Shown piece after piece: positions 50,477-59,399 of a DNA stretch of 64,000 nt. A model generated the notes under the pieces. It worked only from the letters and a program-made list of their open reading frames with translations, was not told the origin of the DNA and made no database searches. Source of the stretch: an uncultured Pseudomonadota bacterium (GTDB lineage Bacteria; Pseudomonadota; Gammaproteobacteria; Steroidobacterales; Steroidobacteraceae); NCBI GenBank assembly GCA_903884235.1, contig CAISEB010000028.1, forward strand, positions 1 to 64,000. The letters run 5' to 3'. Position 1 is the stretch's first letter, and every line of letters begins with the position of its first letter. The position numbers and the translations under genes are program-made.

Positions 50477-52153
50477 ATGAGGCGCGCGCGACTGCTCGCG
50501 GTTGCGGCGCTGGCGCTCGGCTTCGTGGGCGCCGGTCCCGGACACGCTGCCGGGCCGCGCGCCGGAACGCCCGAGGCGCCGCCGTCCCCCGCGGGCGAGG
50601 CGCTGTACCTGCACGGCGTGCTCGGCTCCGGCGCGCCGCTCGTCGCGACCCGGGCCGACGCCGAGCCGATGACCGGCGAGCAGGCCGCCTGCGTCAACTG
50701 CCATCAGCGCAGCGGGCTCGGGGCCAAGGAAGGGCGCGCCGTCATCCCGCCGATCACCGGCCGGTTCCTGTTCAACACGCGCACCGCCGGCGCCGAGGAT
50801 CCGGAGCTGCCGTACATCCCGGGTGCGCGGCTCGAGCGTGCACCCTATACCGACGCGACCCTGGCCCGCGCGATCCGCGAGGGCGTCGACGCAGACGGCC
50901 GCACGCTGAGCTACCTGATGCCCCGCTTCGCGCTCGGGGACGCCGACATGGGCGCGCTGGTCGGCCACCTGCGTACCCTCGACCGACGCCACGTACCCGG
51001 CGTGTCGACCACCGAACTGCACTTCGCGACGATCATCACGCCGGACGCCGATCCTGTAAAACGTCGCGGCGTGCTCGACGTGCTGCAGCATTTCTTCGAG
51101 GACCGCAACCACGCCCCGCGCGGCGCGTCGGCGCAGACGATGACGACCTCGGGCAACACCGCGTTCGCGAAGCGCATGTTCCACGTCAACCGGCGCTGGG
51201 TGCTGCACGTCTGGGAACTGACGGGTCCGGCCTCGACCTGGACCGCGCAGCTGCAGAAGAAGTTCGCCGCGGAACCCGTGTTCGCCGTGATCTCGGGGCT
51301 CGGCGGGCATGACTGGGCGCCGGTCGATGCGTTCTGCGAGCGTGCGGCCGTGCCCTGCCTGTTTCCGAACGTCGAACTGCCGGCCGCGGATGCCGACCAG
51401 CACTTCCACACGATGTACTACTCGCGCGGCGTGCTGCTCGAGGCCGGCCTGATCGCGACCGCGCTCACCGACGCGCCGGCCGACGCCGGCAAGGCCCGGG
51501 TGCGCCAGGTCTACCGCCTGGGCGATGTCGGTGAAGCGGGCGCGAAGGCCCTGGCCGCGCAGCTGCAGGCGCGCGGCATCAGCGTGTCCAACCATGCGAT
51601 CGCCGCGCATGCGCCGGCGAGCGCCGTCGCTGCGGCGCTACGCGAGAGCGCCGACGCGGAGACTGCGGTGCTGTGGTTGCGCCCGGCCGACGTCGCTGCG
51701 CTCGCCGGGTCCGCGCCGCCACCTGGCGCGCTCTACCTGTCCGGCCTGATGGGCGGCCTCGACGCGACGCCGCTGCCAGCGGACTGGCGCAGCCGCGCCC
51801 ACATCGCCTATCCGTTCGATCTGTCGGAGCGCCGCCGGGTGCGCCTCGATTTCGCACTCGGCTGGTTCCGGATCCGGCAGATCCCGGTCGTCGCGGAACA
51901 GGTACAGGCGGACACCTACCTCGCCTGTGGCCTGCTGTCCGAGACGATCAAGCACATGGTGGACGCATTCATCCCCGACTACCTCGTCGAGAGCCTGCAG
52001 GACACGGTCGAGCATCGCATCCTGACGGGCTACTACCCGCGCCTGACGCTCGGACCCCACCAGCGTTTCGCGTCGAAGGGCGGTTTCCTCGTCCACTTCG
52101 CGCCGACGGGGCGCCAGCCGCTGGCGCCCGACGGCGAGTGGATCACGCCCTGA
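50477..52153 (+). CDS. cytochrome c fused to periplasmic-binding-protein-like domain
   Basis: The 558-residue exported protein has a signal peptide and an N-terminal cytochrome c domain with one heme site, CVNCH at 72-76, and a likely Met ligand later (YLMPRF). From about residue 170 onward it resembles a type 1 periplasmic binding protein of the branched-chain amino-acid/amide class (ISGLGGHDWAPVDAFCERAA, YYSRGVLLEAGLIAT, YLSGLMGG). The union of an electron carrier with a ligand-binding fold is uncommon. Beside an MCO cluster it may pass electrons to or from the oxidase, and MofC of the Leptothrix mof locus is also a heme protein. It starts 5 bases after the LolA-like pair. Confidence 0.78.
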   Translation: MRRARLLAVAALALGFVGAGPGHAAGPRAGTPEAPPSPAGEALYLHGVLGSGAPLVATRADAEPMTGEQAACVNCHQRSGLGAKEGRAVIPPITGRFLFNTRTAGAEDPELPYIPGARLERAPYTDATLARAIREGVDADGRTLSYLMPRFALGDADMGALVGHLRTLDRRHVPGVSTTELHFATIITPDADPVKRRGVLDVLQHFFEDRNHAPRGASAQTMTTSGNTAFAKRMFHVNRRWVLHVWELTGPASTWTAQLQKKFAAEPVFAVISGLGGHDWAPVDAFCERAAVPCLFPNVELPAADADQHFHTMYYSRGVLLEAGLIATALTDAPADAGKARVRQVYRLGDVGEAGAKALAAQLQARGISVSNHAIAAHAPASAVAAALRESADAETAVLWLRPADVAALAGSAPPPGALYLSGLMGGLDATPLPADWRSRAHIAYPFDLSERRRVRLDFALGWFRIRQIPVVAEQVQADTYLACGLLSETIKHMVDAFIPDYLVESLQDTVEHRILTGYYPRLTLGPHQRFASKGGFLVHFAPTGRQPLAPDGEWITP

Positions 52154-52155
52154 GG

Positions 52156-52965
52156 TCAGTGCGGCTGGGCCGGCGTCGCGGGCTTGATTCCCGGTGTCGG
52201 CCGCCGCTTGGCCATCGCCGGGTCGAGCGGCGCGGCCGGCTCGACGTGCAGCAGCTCGAGCTCGTACACCAGCAGCGCGCCGGGCGGTACCGCGGGCGGT
52301 GAGTTGGCGCCGTAGCCGAGCTCGGGCGGCACGAACAACTGCCACTTCGCCCCCGGCTTCATCGACTGGAACGCTTCCTGCCAGCCCTTGAAGACCGAGT
52401 TGACGCGGAACGTCGCGGGTCGGTCATGCGTTTCCGAGCGATCGAATTCGGTGCCGTCCGCGAGACTCGCGCGGTACCGCACCGTGACGGTGTCGGTCGG
52501 CGCCGGCGGCTTTCCCTGCGGGTCGCCTTCGGCGAGCACCCGATACTGCAGGCCGGACGGCATCGTCACGATGCCCGGCTGCGTGCCGTTGTGCGCGAGG
52601 AACGCGCGGGCCGCCGCCTGGTTCTTCTCGGCCAGCGCCGCCCGCGCATCGCGCATGAACTTCAACGCGGACTCGCGCTCGTCGGTCGTGATCGCTCGGC
52701 CGCCGAGGCCCTCCTTGAGCCCGCGCAGCAGCGCATCCACCGACACCTGTGTGCCGAGGCCATTGTGCTCGAGCTGGCCACCCAGCATCAGCCCGACGTC
52801 ATAGCTGCCGATGTCGACCGCGACCGGCGCGGGCGTCGGGGCGCCCGGCGCGGCGCCCGGGGTCGGTAGGGCGGGCTCGGTGGCCAGGGCGCAGCCCGCC
52901 GCGAGCGTCGCGGCGAGCAGTGCCACCGGGGCGTGACGCCGCACGGGAAATCTCGGTGACCGCAT
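52156..52965 (-). CDS. FKBP-type peptidyl-prolyl isomerase lipoprotein
   Basis: The ATG at 52965 with AGGA upstream gives 269 residues and a lipobox (TLAAGC, Cys near 26). An N-terminal dimerisation-like helix region (SYDVGLMLGGQLEHNGLGTQ) precedes the FKBP domain (about 150-250: VRYRASLADGTEFDRSETHD, FKGWQEAFQSMKPGAKWQLF, PPELGYGANS, ELELLHVE), as in FkpA/Mip. It catalyses prolyl isomerisation in the periplasm and helps proteins fold. It is convergent with the cytochrome gene and divergent from the SCO gene, so it may serve the secreted MCO products. The frame extends to 53277 but only as non-coding. Confidence 0.92.
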   Translation of the reverse strand: MRSPRFPVRRHAPVALLAATLAAGCALATEPALPTPGAAPGAPTPAPVAVDIGSYDVGLMLGGQLEHNGLGTQVSVDALLRGLKEGLGGRAITTDERESALKFMRDARAALAEKNQAAARAFLAHNGTQPGIVTMPSGLQYRVLAEGDPQGKPPAPTDTVTVRYRASLADGTEFDRSETHDRPATFRVNSVFKGWQEAFQSMKPGAKWQLFVPPELGYGANSPPAVPPGALLVYELELLHVEPAAPLDPAMAKRRPTPGIKPATPAQPH

Positions 52966-53121
52966 CTGGAGTTCCTTCTGTTCTCGGTGGGCAGAGTCGT
53001 GACCGACCATGATACGGGACCCCGCCCGACCCGGGCGCTGGGGGGAGTAGGGTAGGCGCGCTGGGGGGTGTGCCCCGTCCCGGCTAGGGACAGACCACGG
53101 CTCCGCCCGGGACGCCCCCGG

Positions 53122-53127
53122 TATACT
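53122..53127 (+). promoter_or_regulatory. candidate -10 element of the SCO gene
   Basis: TATACT lies 68 bases before the chosen start of the SCO gene. It is a good -10 match in GC-rich surroundings, but no clear -35 is seen. Confidence 0.35.
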
Positions 53128-53194
53128 GGCGGTCCTGAACACCGCGACCCGGGTGTGTCCGCGCGATCCGCGGTGCCCCGCCAAGGAGACTGCC

Positions 53195-53845
53195 GTGACC
53201 GCCCCCCTGCGCCCCCTACACCCACGGCTTCGGCCGCTCGCCGTCGCCGTGTCGCTCGCGCTCACCCTCGCCGGCACCGTCCGCGCCGACGAGCCGGCGG
53301 CGGACCCGCATGCAGCGCACCGCGCAATGATGCAGCAGCAGGCGAGCCAGGTGCGTCGCTCCGAGGTCGAGTACGCGCTGCCGGATCTGAAGCTCGTCCG
53401 TCAGGACGGCAAGACCGTGGCGCTCAAGGACGCCCTCAGCGAAGACCGGCCGGTGCTCGTCAACTTCATCTACACGACCTGCACGACGATCTGCCCGCTC
53501 TCGAGCCAGGTGTTCGCGCAGTTCCAGGCCAAGCTCGGCGGCGACGCGGCCAAGGTGCAGCTCGTCTCCTTCTCGATTGACCCGGAAGAGGACACGCCGG
53601 CCCGGCTCGTCGAGTACGCGAAGAAGTTCCATGCCGGCGCGAACTGGAACCACTACACCGGCACGCTCGGCGCGAGCGTCGCGGTGCAGCGGGCGTTCGA
53701 TGCCTATCGCGGCGACAAGATGAACCACGGTCCGCTGACGCTGATGCGCGCGGCGCACTCGACGACGTGGGTGCGACTCGACGGCTTCGCGAGCGCGGAC
53801 GACCTCATGATGGAATACCACGGGCTGCTCGGCCACCAGCACTAG
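53195..53845 (+). CDS. SCO1/SenC family copper chaperone
   Basis: A GTG at 53195 with AAGGAG upstream gives 216 residues. After a signal peptide (VAVSLALTLAGTVRA) comes a His/Met-rich stretch (DPHAAHRAMMQQQ) and a thioredoxin fold with the copper-binding Cys pair C96 and C100 (CTTIC) and the third ligand H188 (AAHSTTWV). SCO proteins deliver copper to CuA or other copper centres and act as thiol reductants. Placed at the edge of the MCO region, it is a candidate supplier of copper to the MCO subunits. It ends with a His-containing tail (HGLLGHQH). Confidence 0.93.
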   Translation: MTAPLRPLHPRLRPLAVAVSLALTLAGTVRADEPAADPHAAHRAMMQQQASQVRRSEVEYALPDLKLVRQDGKTVALKDALSEDRPVLVNFIYTTCTTICPLSSQVFAQFQAKLGGDAAKVQLVSFSIDPEEDTPARLVEYAKKFHAGANWNHYTGTLGASVAVQRAFDAYRGDKMNHGPLTLMRAAHSTTWVRLDGFASADDLMMEYHGLLGHQH

Positions 53846-53866
53846 GCGGTGGTCGCGCCCGGCGCG

Positions 53867-55501
53867 TCAGCGTCGGGCGAGCAGGTAGCCGGTTGCGGCG
53901 GCCGCGGCGAGCCCGCCCGGCCACCACGGATCCACGAGCGCAAGCCAGAACACGCCGAGCCCGAGCACGGCGACGGCGACGATCGTCTGGTCGCGTCGCC
54001 GTCCCGCCGCGCGGATCTCGGCCGCGACGCGCGCCTGGCCCGGGTCCGTGCCGCCGATCAGGCGCGGACTCGCCTCCGCCTCGCGGACCAGGCGCCGCAG
54101 CAGCGGCGGCGTCGAACGAATCGACTCGATGACCTCGGGCAGGTGGCGGCGCGCGTGCTTGACGAGCGTGCGCGGGCTCATCCGCTCGCGGTACCAGCGC
54201 TTCAGCGTCGGCCGCGCGGTCTTCCACAGGTCGAGCTGCGGGTACAGGTCGCGCCCGAGTCCCTCGATGTTGAGCAGCGTCTTCTGCAGCAGCACGAGCT
54301 GCGGCTGCACCGTCATCTGGAAGCGGCGCGCGACGTCGAACAGCCTGAGCAGCACGACGCCGAACGAGATCTCGTCGAGCGGCTTCTGGAAGATCGGCTC
54401 GCAGACGGTGCGCACCGCGCTCTCGAGTTCGGCGACGCGCGCGCCGGCCGGGACCCAGCCACTCTCGATGTGCAGCTCCGCGATGCGCCGGTAGTCGCGG
54501 TCGAAGAACGCGAGGAAGTTGCCGGCGAGGTACTCGAGGTCACGGTCCTCGAGCGTGCCGATGATGCCGAAGTCGATCGCCGCGTAGCGCGGGTTCTCCG
54601 GGTCGTCGGTCAGCACGAAGACGTTGCCGGGGTGCATGTCGGCGTGGAAGAAGTTGTGGAACAGCATCTGCGTGAAGAAGATCTCCACGCCATGCTCCGC
54701 GAGCTTCTGGAGGTTGACCTTCAGCTCGCGCAGCCTGTCGATCTGGCTGATCTGCAGCCCGCGGATGCGCTCCATGACGAGCACGTCGGTGCGGCACAGG
54801 TCGAAGTAGACCTCCGGCACGTACAGCAGCGGCGAGCCCGCGAAGTTGCGCCTCAGCTGCGCGGCGTTGGTCGCCTCGCGCATCAGGTCGAGCTCGTCCA
54901 TGATCGTCTTGTCGTACTCGGCGACGATCTCCACCGGGCGCAGTCGCGTCGCGTCCGGCACCCACGCGAGCGCGAGGCGGGCGAGTGCGTAGAGCACGTC
55001 GAGGTCCTGGCGGATGCGCTCGTTCATGCCGGGGCGCAGCACCTTGACGACGACTTCGCGGCCGTCCTTCAGCGTCGCGCCGTGCACCTGGGCGATCGAG
55101 GCTGCGGCGAGCGGCGCGGTCTCGAACGATCCGAACACCTCGCCGACCGGGCGCCCCAGCGACTTCTCGATCGCCGCGCGGGCCTCGGCATCCGGGAACG
55201 GCGGCACCTGGTCCTGCAGCTTCGCGAGCTCGTCGGCGATGTCCGGCGGCAAGAGGTCGCGCCGCGTCGACACCGCCTGGCCGAACTTGATGAAGATGGG
55301 CCCCAGCTCCTCGAGCGCGAGCCTGAGGCGCTCGCCCCTCGAGCCGCCGCGCCGACGCTCGAACCAGGTCGACGGCTGGATGAAGTACAGCCAGCGCAGC
55401 GGCCGGTACAGGTGGGTGGCGGTGATGAACTCGTCGAGCCCGTGCCGGACGAGCACGCGCTGGATCTCGAGCAGTCGCCGTGCGACGCGCAGGTTGATCA
55501 T
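53867..55501 (-). CDS. ubiB: UbiB, ABC1-like atypical kinase for ubiquinone synthesis
   Basis: The 544-residue protein shows the family KxGQ motif (FIKFGQAVSTRRDLLP), the Ala-rich loop (LAAASIAQVHGA), the catalytic region (FFHADMHPGNVFVL and AIDFGIIGTL) and two C-terminal membrane helices (VAVAVLGLGVFWLALV, WPGGLAAAAATGYLLA). UbiB is an ATPase-type accessory protein needed for coenzyme Q biosynthesis at the membrane. It lies 4 bases downstream of ubiJ in the order ubiE-ubiJ-ubiB, the standard gammaproteobacterial operon. Confidence 0.95.
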   Translation of the reverse strand: MINLRVARRLLEIQRVLVRHGLDEFITATHLYRPLRWLYFIQPSTWFERRRGGSRGERLRLALEELGPIFIKFGQAVSTRRDLLPPDIADELAKLQDQVPPFPDAEARAAIEKSLGRPVGEVFGSFETAPLAAASIAQVHGATLKDGREVVVKVLRPGMNERIRQDLDVLYALARLALAWVPDATRLRPVEIVAEYDKTIMDELDLMREATNAAQLRRNFAGSPLLYVPEVYFDLCRTDVLVMERIRGLQISQIDRLRELKVNLQKLAEHGVEIFFTQMLFHNFFHADMHPGNVFVLTDDPENPRYAAIDFGIIGTLEDRDLEYLAGNFLAFFDRDYRRIAELHIESGWVPAGARVAELESAVRTVCEPIFQKPLDEISFGVVLLRLFDVARRFQMTVQPQLVLLQKTLLNIEGLGRDLYPQLDLWKTARPTLKRWYRERMSPRTLVKHARRHLPEVIESIRSTPPLLRRLVREAEASPRLIGGTDPGQARVAAEIRAAGRRRDQTIVAVAVLGLGVFWLALVDPWWPGGLAAAAATGYLLARR

Positions 55502-55505
55502 CGTC

Positions 55506-56132
55506 TCAGGATGCCTTCCGCCCGAGCCGGGCTTCGATCAGTTGCAGCCGGGCCTCGGCACGGTCGACGTCCTCGCGGATGGCGTCGACGCCGCCGTGGA
55601 ACGACTCGAGTTCGGCGCGCGGCACGAGGTCGCGGCCCTCTTCGGTCAGGTATTCGCCCGAACTCCTGAGCAGCGAGCGGGCCGCGCGCCGGCCCCAGTC
55701 GAGCACGCCGTGCGCGGTGCGCGCCGCGTAGTGCGCGGGCATCTCGCCGACGAGGCGCGCGAGCTCGGCCTCGAGGTCGGGCCGCGCGTGGCCGAGCAGC
55801 TTCTCGAAGGCCTGCGCGACCTCCGCATCGCCCTCGATGGTCACGCCCGAGGCGCTGGTGCGCCCATCGCGACGGCCGGCGGCGAGCGCGGCGAGTCCGA
55901 ACGGCGTGCCGCGCACGGTCGCATCCACGGCGCCCCCGCCCGCGGTGACCGTGAGCCGGTCGCCCGTGGCCGCGAGGCGCAGGCGCAGCAGGGGACGTCC
56001 CACCGCGCCTTCGATCTCGAGTGCGAACGCGCGCCCGTCGAGCAGGGCGAGCTGCTGCCGCGCGGGGGTCGAGGCGTCGATGTGGCGGTTGAGGAGCGCT
56101 TCGATCGGCCGCGTCAGCGTCGTGCGGTCCAT
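55506..56132 (-). CDS. ubiJ: UbiJ, SCP2-domain ubiquinone biosynthesis accessory factor
   Basis: The 208-residue product has an N-terminal SCP2-like lipid-binding domain (FALEIEGAVGRPLLRLRLAA and VDATVRGTPFGLAAL) and a C-terminal helical segment (about 140-205: VDAIREDVDRAEARLQLIEA) that is UbiJ-like. It overlaps the ubiE stop by ATGA and is followed by ubiB. With UbiK-type factors, UbiJ organises the Q-biosynthesis complex and binds lipid intermediates. The frame is open further upstream only antisense to nothing known and inside ubiE, so the ATG at 56132 is used. Confidence 0.92.
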   Translation of the reverse strand: MDRTTLTRPIEALLNRHIDASTPARQQLALLDGRAFALEIEGAVGRPLLRLRLAATGDRLTVTAGGGAVDATVRGTPFGLAALAAGRRDGRTSASGVTIEGDAEVAQAFEKLLGHARPDLEAELARLVGEMPAHYAARTAHGVLDWGRRAARSLLRSSGEYLTEEGRDLVPRAELESFHGGVDAIREDVDRAEARLQLIEARLGRKAS

Positions 56133-56902
56133 CAGTAGCGCCAGCCGCGGTGCAGCGCGACGATGCCGCCCGTGAGGTTGTGGTAGCGGCAGCCTTCGAG
56201 GCCGGCGTCGACCATCATCGACTTCAGCGTCTCCTGGTCGGGGAACATGCGGATCGACTCGGCGAGGTAGCGGTAGCTGTCCGCATCCTTCGCGACGAGC
56301 CGCCCGAGCGCCGGCAGCACGCTGAAGCTGTAGGTGTCGTAGATCGGGCCGAGCCCCGGCGCAACAGGCTTCGAGAACTCGAGGATCATCAGCTGGCCGC
56401 CGGGCTTCAGCACGCGCGCCATCGAGCGCAGCGCCGCCGGCTTGTCGGTGACGTTGCGCAGGCCGAAGCCGATCGTCACGCAGTCGAACGAGGCGTCGGC
56501 GAAGGGCAGGCACTCGGCGTTCGCGAGCACGAACTCGACGTTGCCGGCGACGCCGGCGTCGAGCAGGCGGTCGCGGCCGTGGGACAGCATCGCCTCGTTG
56601 ATGTCCGAGAGCACCACGCGTCCGGTCGGTCCGACCTGGCGTGCCATGCCGATGGACAGGTCGCCGGTGCCTCCGGCGACATCGAGCGCCGCCTGGCCGG
56701 GCCGAAGGCCCGTCTGCGACAGCAGGAACCGCTTCCACAGCCGATGCACGCCGAACGACATCAGGTCGTTCATGACGTCGTAGTTGCTGGCGACCGAATC
56801 GAACACGGCGCGGACGCGGGTCGCCTTCGCATCGCGCGCGACGCGCTCGTAGCCGAAATCGACGGTGTCGGGGGCGGGGCGCTCGTCCGGGGTGCCGGTC
56901 AT
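56132..56902 (-). CDS. ubiE: ubiquinone/menaquinone methyltransferase UbiE
   Basis: The 256-residue SAM-dependent C-methyltransferase has SAM motif [17 protein letters not shown], plus the UbiE-typical [33 protein letters not shown] and [11 protein letters not shown]. It methylates the quinone ring during coenzyme Q (and menaquinone) synthesis. The gene leads a minus-strand operon ubiE-ubiJ-ubiB, and the 82-base gap to metX likely holds its promoter. Confidence 0.96.
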   Translation of the reverse strand: MTGTPDERPAPDTVDFGYERVARDAKATRVRAVFDSVASNYDVMNDLMSFGVHRLWKRFLLSQTGLRPGQAALDVAGGTGDLSIGMARQVGPTGRVVLSDINEAMLSHGRDRLLDAGVAGNVEFVLANAECLPFADASFDCVTIGFGLRNVTDKPAALRSMARVLKPGGQLMILEFSKPVAPGLGPIYDTYSFSVLPALGRLVAKDADSYRYLAESIRMFPDQETLKSMMVDAGLEGCRYHNLTGGIVALHRGWRY

Positions 56903-56984
56903 CGGGGTCTACTCGGGCCTCAATCCCCGGATTGTACCGCCCGGGGTCGGGCCCCGCATCGCGGGTCCCCGTCGCCTCGGCCGG

Positions 56985-58178
56985 TCAGCCCCGGAGGGTG
57001 TCGGCCGGCAGGCCGAGGGTGCCTGGCGTCGCGGCCGCGAGGTCCCCGAGGAACGAGGCGAGCACGGGCGTGAACAGCCGGTGCTCGGTCAGGAACGCGT
57101 CGTGCCCGTAGGCCGAGGCGAGCTCGACGTAGTCGGTGCGGATCCCGGCGGTGTCGAGCACCTGGGCGATGTTGCGCTGCTGCTGCACCGGGAACAGCAG
57201 GTCCTCCTCGACGCCGATCACCAGCGCGCGCTCGAGCCGCAGGAAGGATGCGGCCCGCGCGGCATCGCCCGCGTCGTGCCGGTGCACGACCGCATCGCCA
57301 TCCGGAGCCTGGCCATGGGCGGCGAAGTCAAAGAGGTCCATCGCCCGCGAGATGAACCAGTACGACCACGGGTCGAAGGCGCGGACGAACTTCTGGGCGA
57401 GGTGCTCGAGCCAGCTCTCGACCTCGAAATCGGTGCCCGAGCCGCGGCCCGAGAACGGCTCGGTCTGGTCGCGGCCGAAGCGCTTTTCCAGCAGTTCGGT
57501 GCCGACGTAGGACAGCACGCCGATCTTGCGCGCCCAGCGCATGGCCTGGCGCACCAGCGCGTCGGGGGCGTTGCTGCGCAGCATGCTGCCGACCATTTCG
57601 CGCTGCAGGCTGCGGGTCGCGATCGCCGCGGCGTTCGCGGCCATCGCGCCGGAGATCGACACCATCGCGCGCGTGCGGCCGGGGAAGCACACGGCGTGGG
57701 CGAGCACGGTCATGCCGCCGAGCGAGCAGCCGATCGTCGCCGCCAGCGTCTCGATGCCGAACCAGTCGACCGCCGCCTGGCTCGCGCGGGCGATGTCCTC
57801 GACCCGCAGTTCCGGGAAGTCGCCCGCGTACGGGCAGGTCGTCACCGGGCTCGGCGACGCCGGTCCCGTGGAGCCGAAGCAGCTGCCGAGGGAGTTCACC
57901 GAGATCACGAACCAGCGGTCGGTGTCGAGCGCCTTGCCCGGGCCGATCATCGACTCCCACCAGCCGGCGGAGGGGTCGCCGGGATGCGAGGCGGCGTGCG
58001 CGGAGGCCGACAGGCCCGTGAACAGCAGGATCGCGTTGTCGCGCGCCGGCGCAAGCTGGCCGTAGGTCTCCACCGCCACTTCCGCGCCCAGGAGCTCACC
58101 GCCCGCCTGCAGGCGGAACGGGCTCGGCAGCGGCACCTGGCGGGCGGACGAGGGGGCATCGGGGGGGTACGCGCTCAT
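56985..58178 (-). CDS. metX: homoserine O-acyltransferase MetX
   Basis: From the ATG at 58178 the alpha/beta-hydrolase has 397 residues; a GTG at 58193 would add 5. The nucleophile elbow is IGCSLGGMTVLAHA, the partner HDAF is in YGHDAFLTEH, and the oxyanion segment NSLGSCFGSTGPASPSP is typical of MetX. The enzyme acylates homoserine, the first step to methionine; succinyl or acetyl specificity cannot be read with certainty. It is divergent from cysK, so methionine and cysteine synthesis share a promoter region. Confidence 0.92.
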   Translation of the reverse strand: MSAYPPDAPSSARQVPLPSPFRLQAGGELLGAEVAVETYGQLAPARDNAILLFTGLSASAHAASHPGDPSAGWWESMIGPGKALDTDRWFVISVNSLGSCFGSTGPASPSPVTTCPYAGDFPELRVEDIARASQAAVDWFGIETLAATIGCSLGGMTVLAHAVCFPGRTRAMVSISGAMAANAAAIATRSLQREMVGSMLRSNAPDALVRQAMRWARKIGVLSYVGTELLEKRFGRDQTEPFSGRGSGTDFEVESWLEHLAQKFVRAFDPWSYWFISRAMDLFDFAAHGQAPDGDAVVHRHDAGDAARAASFLRLERALVIGVEEDLLFPVQQQRNIAQVLDTAGIRTDYVELASAYGHDAFLTEHRLFTPVLASFLGDLAAATPGTLGLPADTLRG

Positions 58179-58237
58179 GGGGGCGATTTTCACCGTAACC
58201 CCCTGATCCGGCTAGCTTGTCGCCAGAACTGATCGTT

Positions 58238-58247
58238 ATGGCGCCAT
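58238..58247 (+). promoter_or_regulatory. ATGGCGCCAT palindrome in the metX-cysK divergent region
   Basis: This perfect 10-base palindrome lies 60 bases upstream of the metX start and 94 bases upstream of cysK, where a shared operator would be expected. No known consensus (MetJ, CysB) is matched with confidence. Confidence 0.3.
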
Positions 58248-58341
58248 GTCGAAAAGGCCGCTCCCGGCCGAGGGGGACACGCCTAAACTTCGGCGATCCA
58301 GCGGGCCTGGACCCCAAATTCTCCGACACGGAATTCCCACC

Positions 58342-59295
58342 ATGGCGATCTACAACAGCATCCTCGACACCATTGGCCGCACGCCGATCGTGCGCATCAA
58401 TCGGCTCGCCCCGAAGCACGTGACGATGTACGTCAAGGTCGAGTACTTCAACCCGGGCGGCTCGGTGAAGGATCGGCTCGCGATCGGCATCATCGAGGAC
58501 GCCGAGCGCCGCGGCCTGCTGAAGCCCGGCCAGACGATCGTCGAGGCGACCTCCGGCAACACCGGCATCGCGCTCGCGCTCGTCGCCGCCGCGAAGGGCT
58601 ATCCGTTCGTCGCGGTGATGGTCGAGACGTTCTCGATCGAGCGCCGCAAGATCATGCGTGCGCTCGGCGCCAAGGTGATCCTGACCCCCGCCGCCGAGCG
58701 CGGCACGGGCATGGTCAGGAAGGCCAAGGAGCTCGCCGAGAAGAACGGCTGGTTCCTCGCCCGCCAGTTCGAGAACGAGGCGAACCCGGCCTACCATCGC
58801 CAGACCACCGGCCCCGAGATCCTGCAGGACTTCGCCGGCAAGCGCCTCGACTACTTCGTCAGTGGCTGGGGCACGGGCGGCACGATCACCGGCGCCGGGC
58901 AGGTGCTGAAGCTCGCGCGCCCGGACCTCAAGATCGTCGTCACCGAGCCGAACGGGGCGCGCCTGCTGGCCGGGGCCGAGTTCAAGCCGCACAAGATCCA
59001 GGGCTGGACCCCGGACTTCATCCCGGCCGTGCTCGATCGCAACGTGTTCGACGAGAACATCCCGGTCACGGACGAGGAGTCGGTCTCGACCGCGCGCCTG
59101 CTGGCGCAGCAGGAGGGCCTGTTCGTCGGCATCTCCTCGGGCGGCAACTTCGCCGCAGCCCTCAAGGTCGCCGAGAAGGCCCCGGAAGGCAGCGTGATCC
59201 TCACGGTGATGACCGACACCGGCGAGCGCTACCTGTCGACGGTGCTGTTCGAGGGCGTGCCCGAAGGCTCGGATCCGGAGCCTGCGCTGCCCTGA
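58342..59295 (+). CDS. cysK: cysteine synthase (O-acetylserine sulfhydrylase)
   Basis: The 317-residue PLP enzyme has the lysine K43 in NPGGSVKDRLA, the substrate loop EATSGNTGIALA, the PLP-phosphate loop SGWGTGGTITGAG and GISSGGNFAAA. It condenses O-acetylserine with sulfide to cysteine. CysB, encoded at 2.6 kb, is the usual activator of such genes. The fold also fits a cystathionine beta-synthase catalytic domain, but the short length without CBS domains favours CysK. Confidence 0.92.
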   Translation: MAIYNSILDTIGRTPIVRINRLAPKHVTMYVKVEYFNPGGSVKDRLAIGIIEDAERRGLLKPGQTIVEATSGNTGIALALVAAAKGYPFVAVMVETFSIERRKIMRALGAKVILTPAAERGTGMVRKAKELAEKNGWFLARQFENEANPAYHRQTTGPEILQDFAGKRLDYFVSGWGTGGTITGAGQVLKLARPDLKIVVTEPNGARLLAGAEFKPHKIQGWTPDFIPAVLDRNVFDENIPVTDEESVSTARLLAQQEGLFVGISSGGNFAAALKVAEKAPEGSVILTVMTDTGERYLSTVLFEGVPEGSDPEPALP

Positions 59296-59399
59296 TTGAC
59301 GGCGCGGGAGATCCTAGAGGGGCGGGCGCGGTCAGCCTCGGCCAGCCGGGTCCGCCGGGTGGTGTTCGATCGATCCGGAGGCTTTCCTGTCAATCTGAT

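Noticed and set aside
52966-53277. N-terminal extension of the FKBP gene
   Set aside because: The added part is low-complexity and lacks a ribosome site, while the ATG at 52965 starts a proper lipoprotein signal after AGGA.
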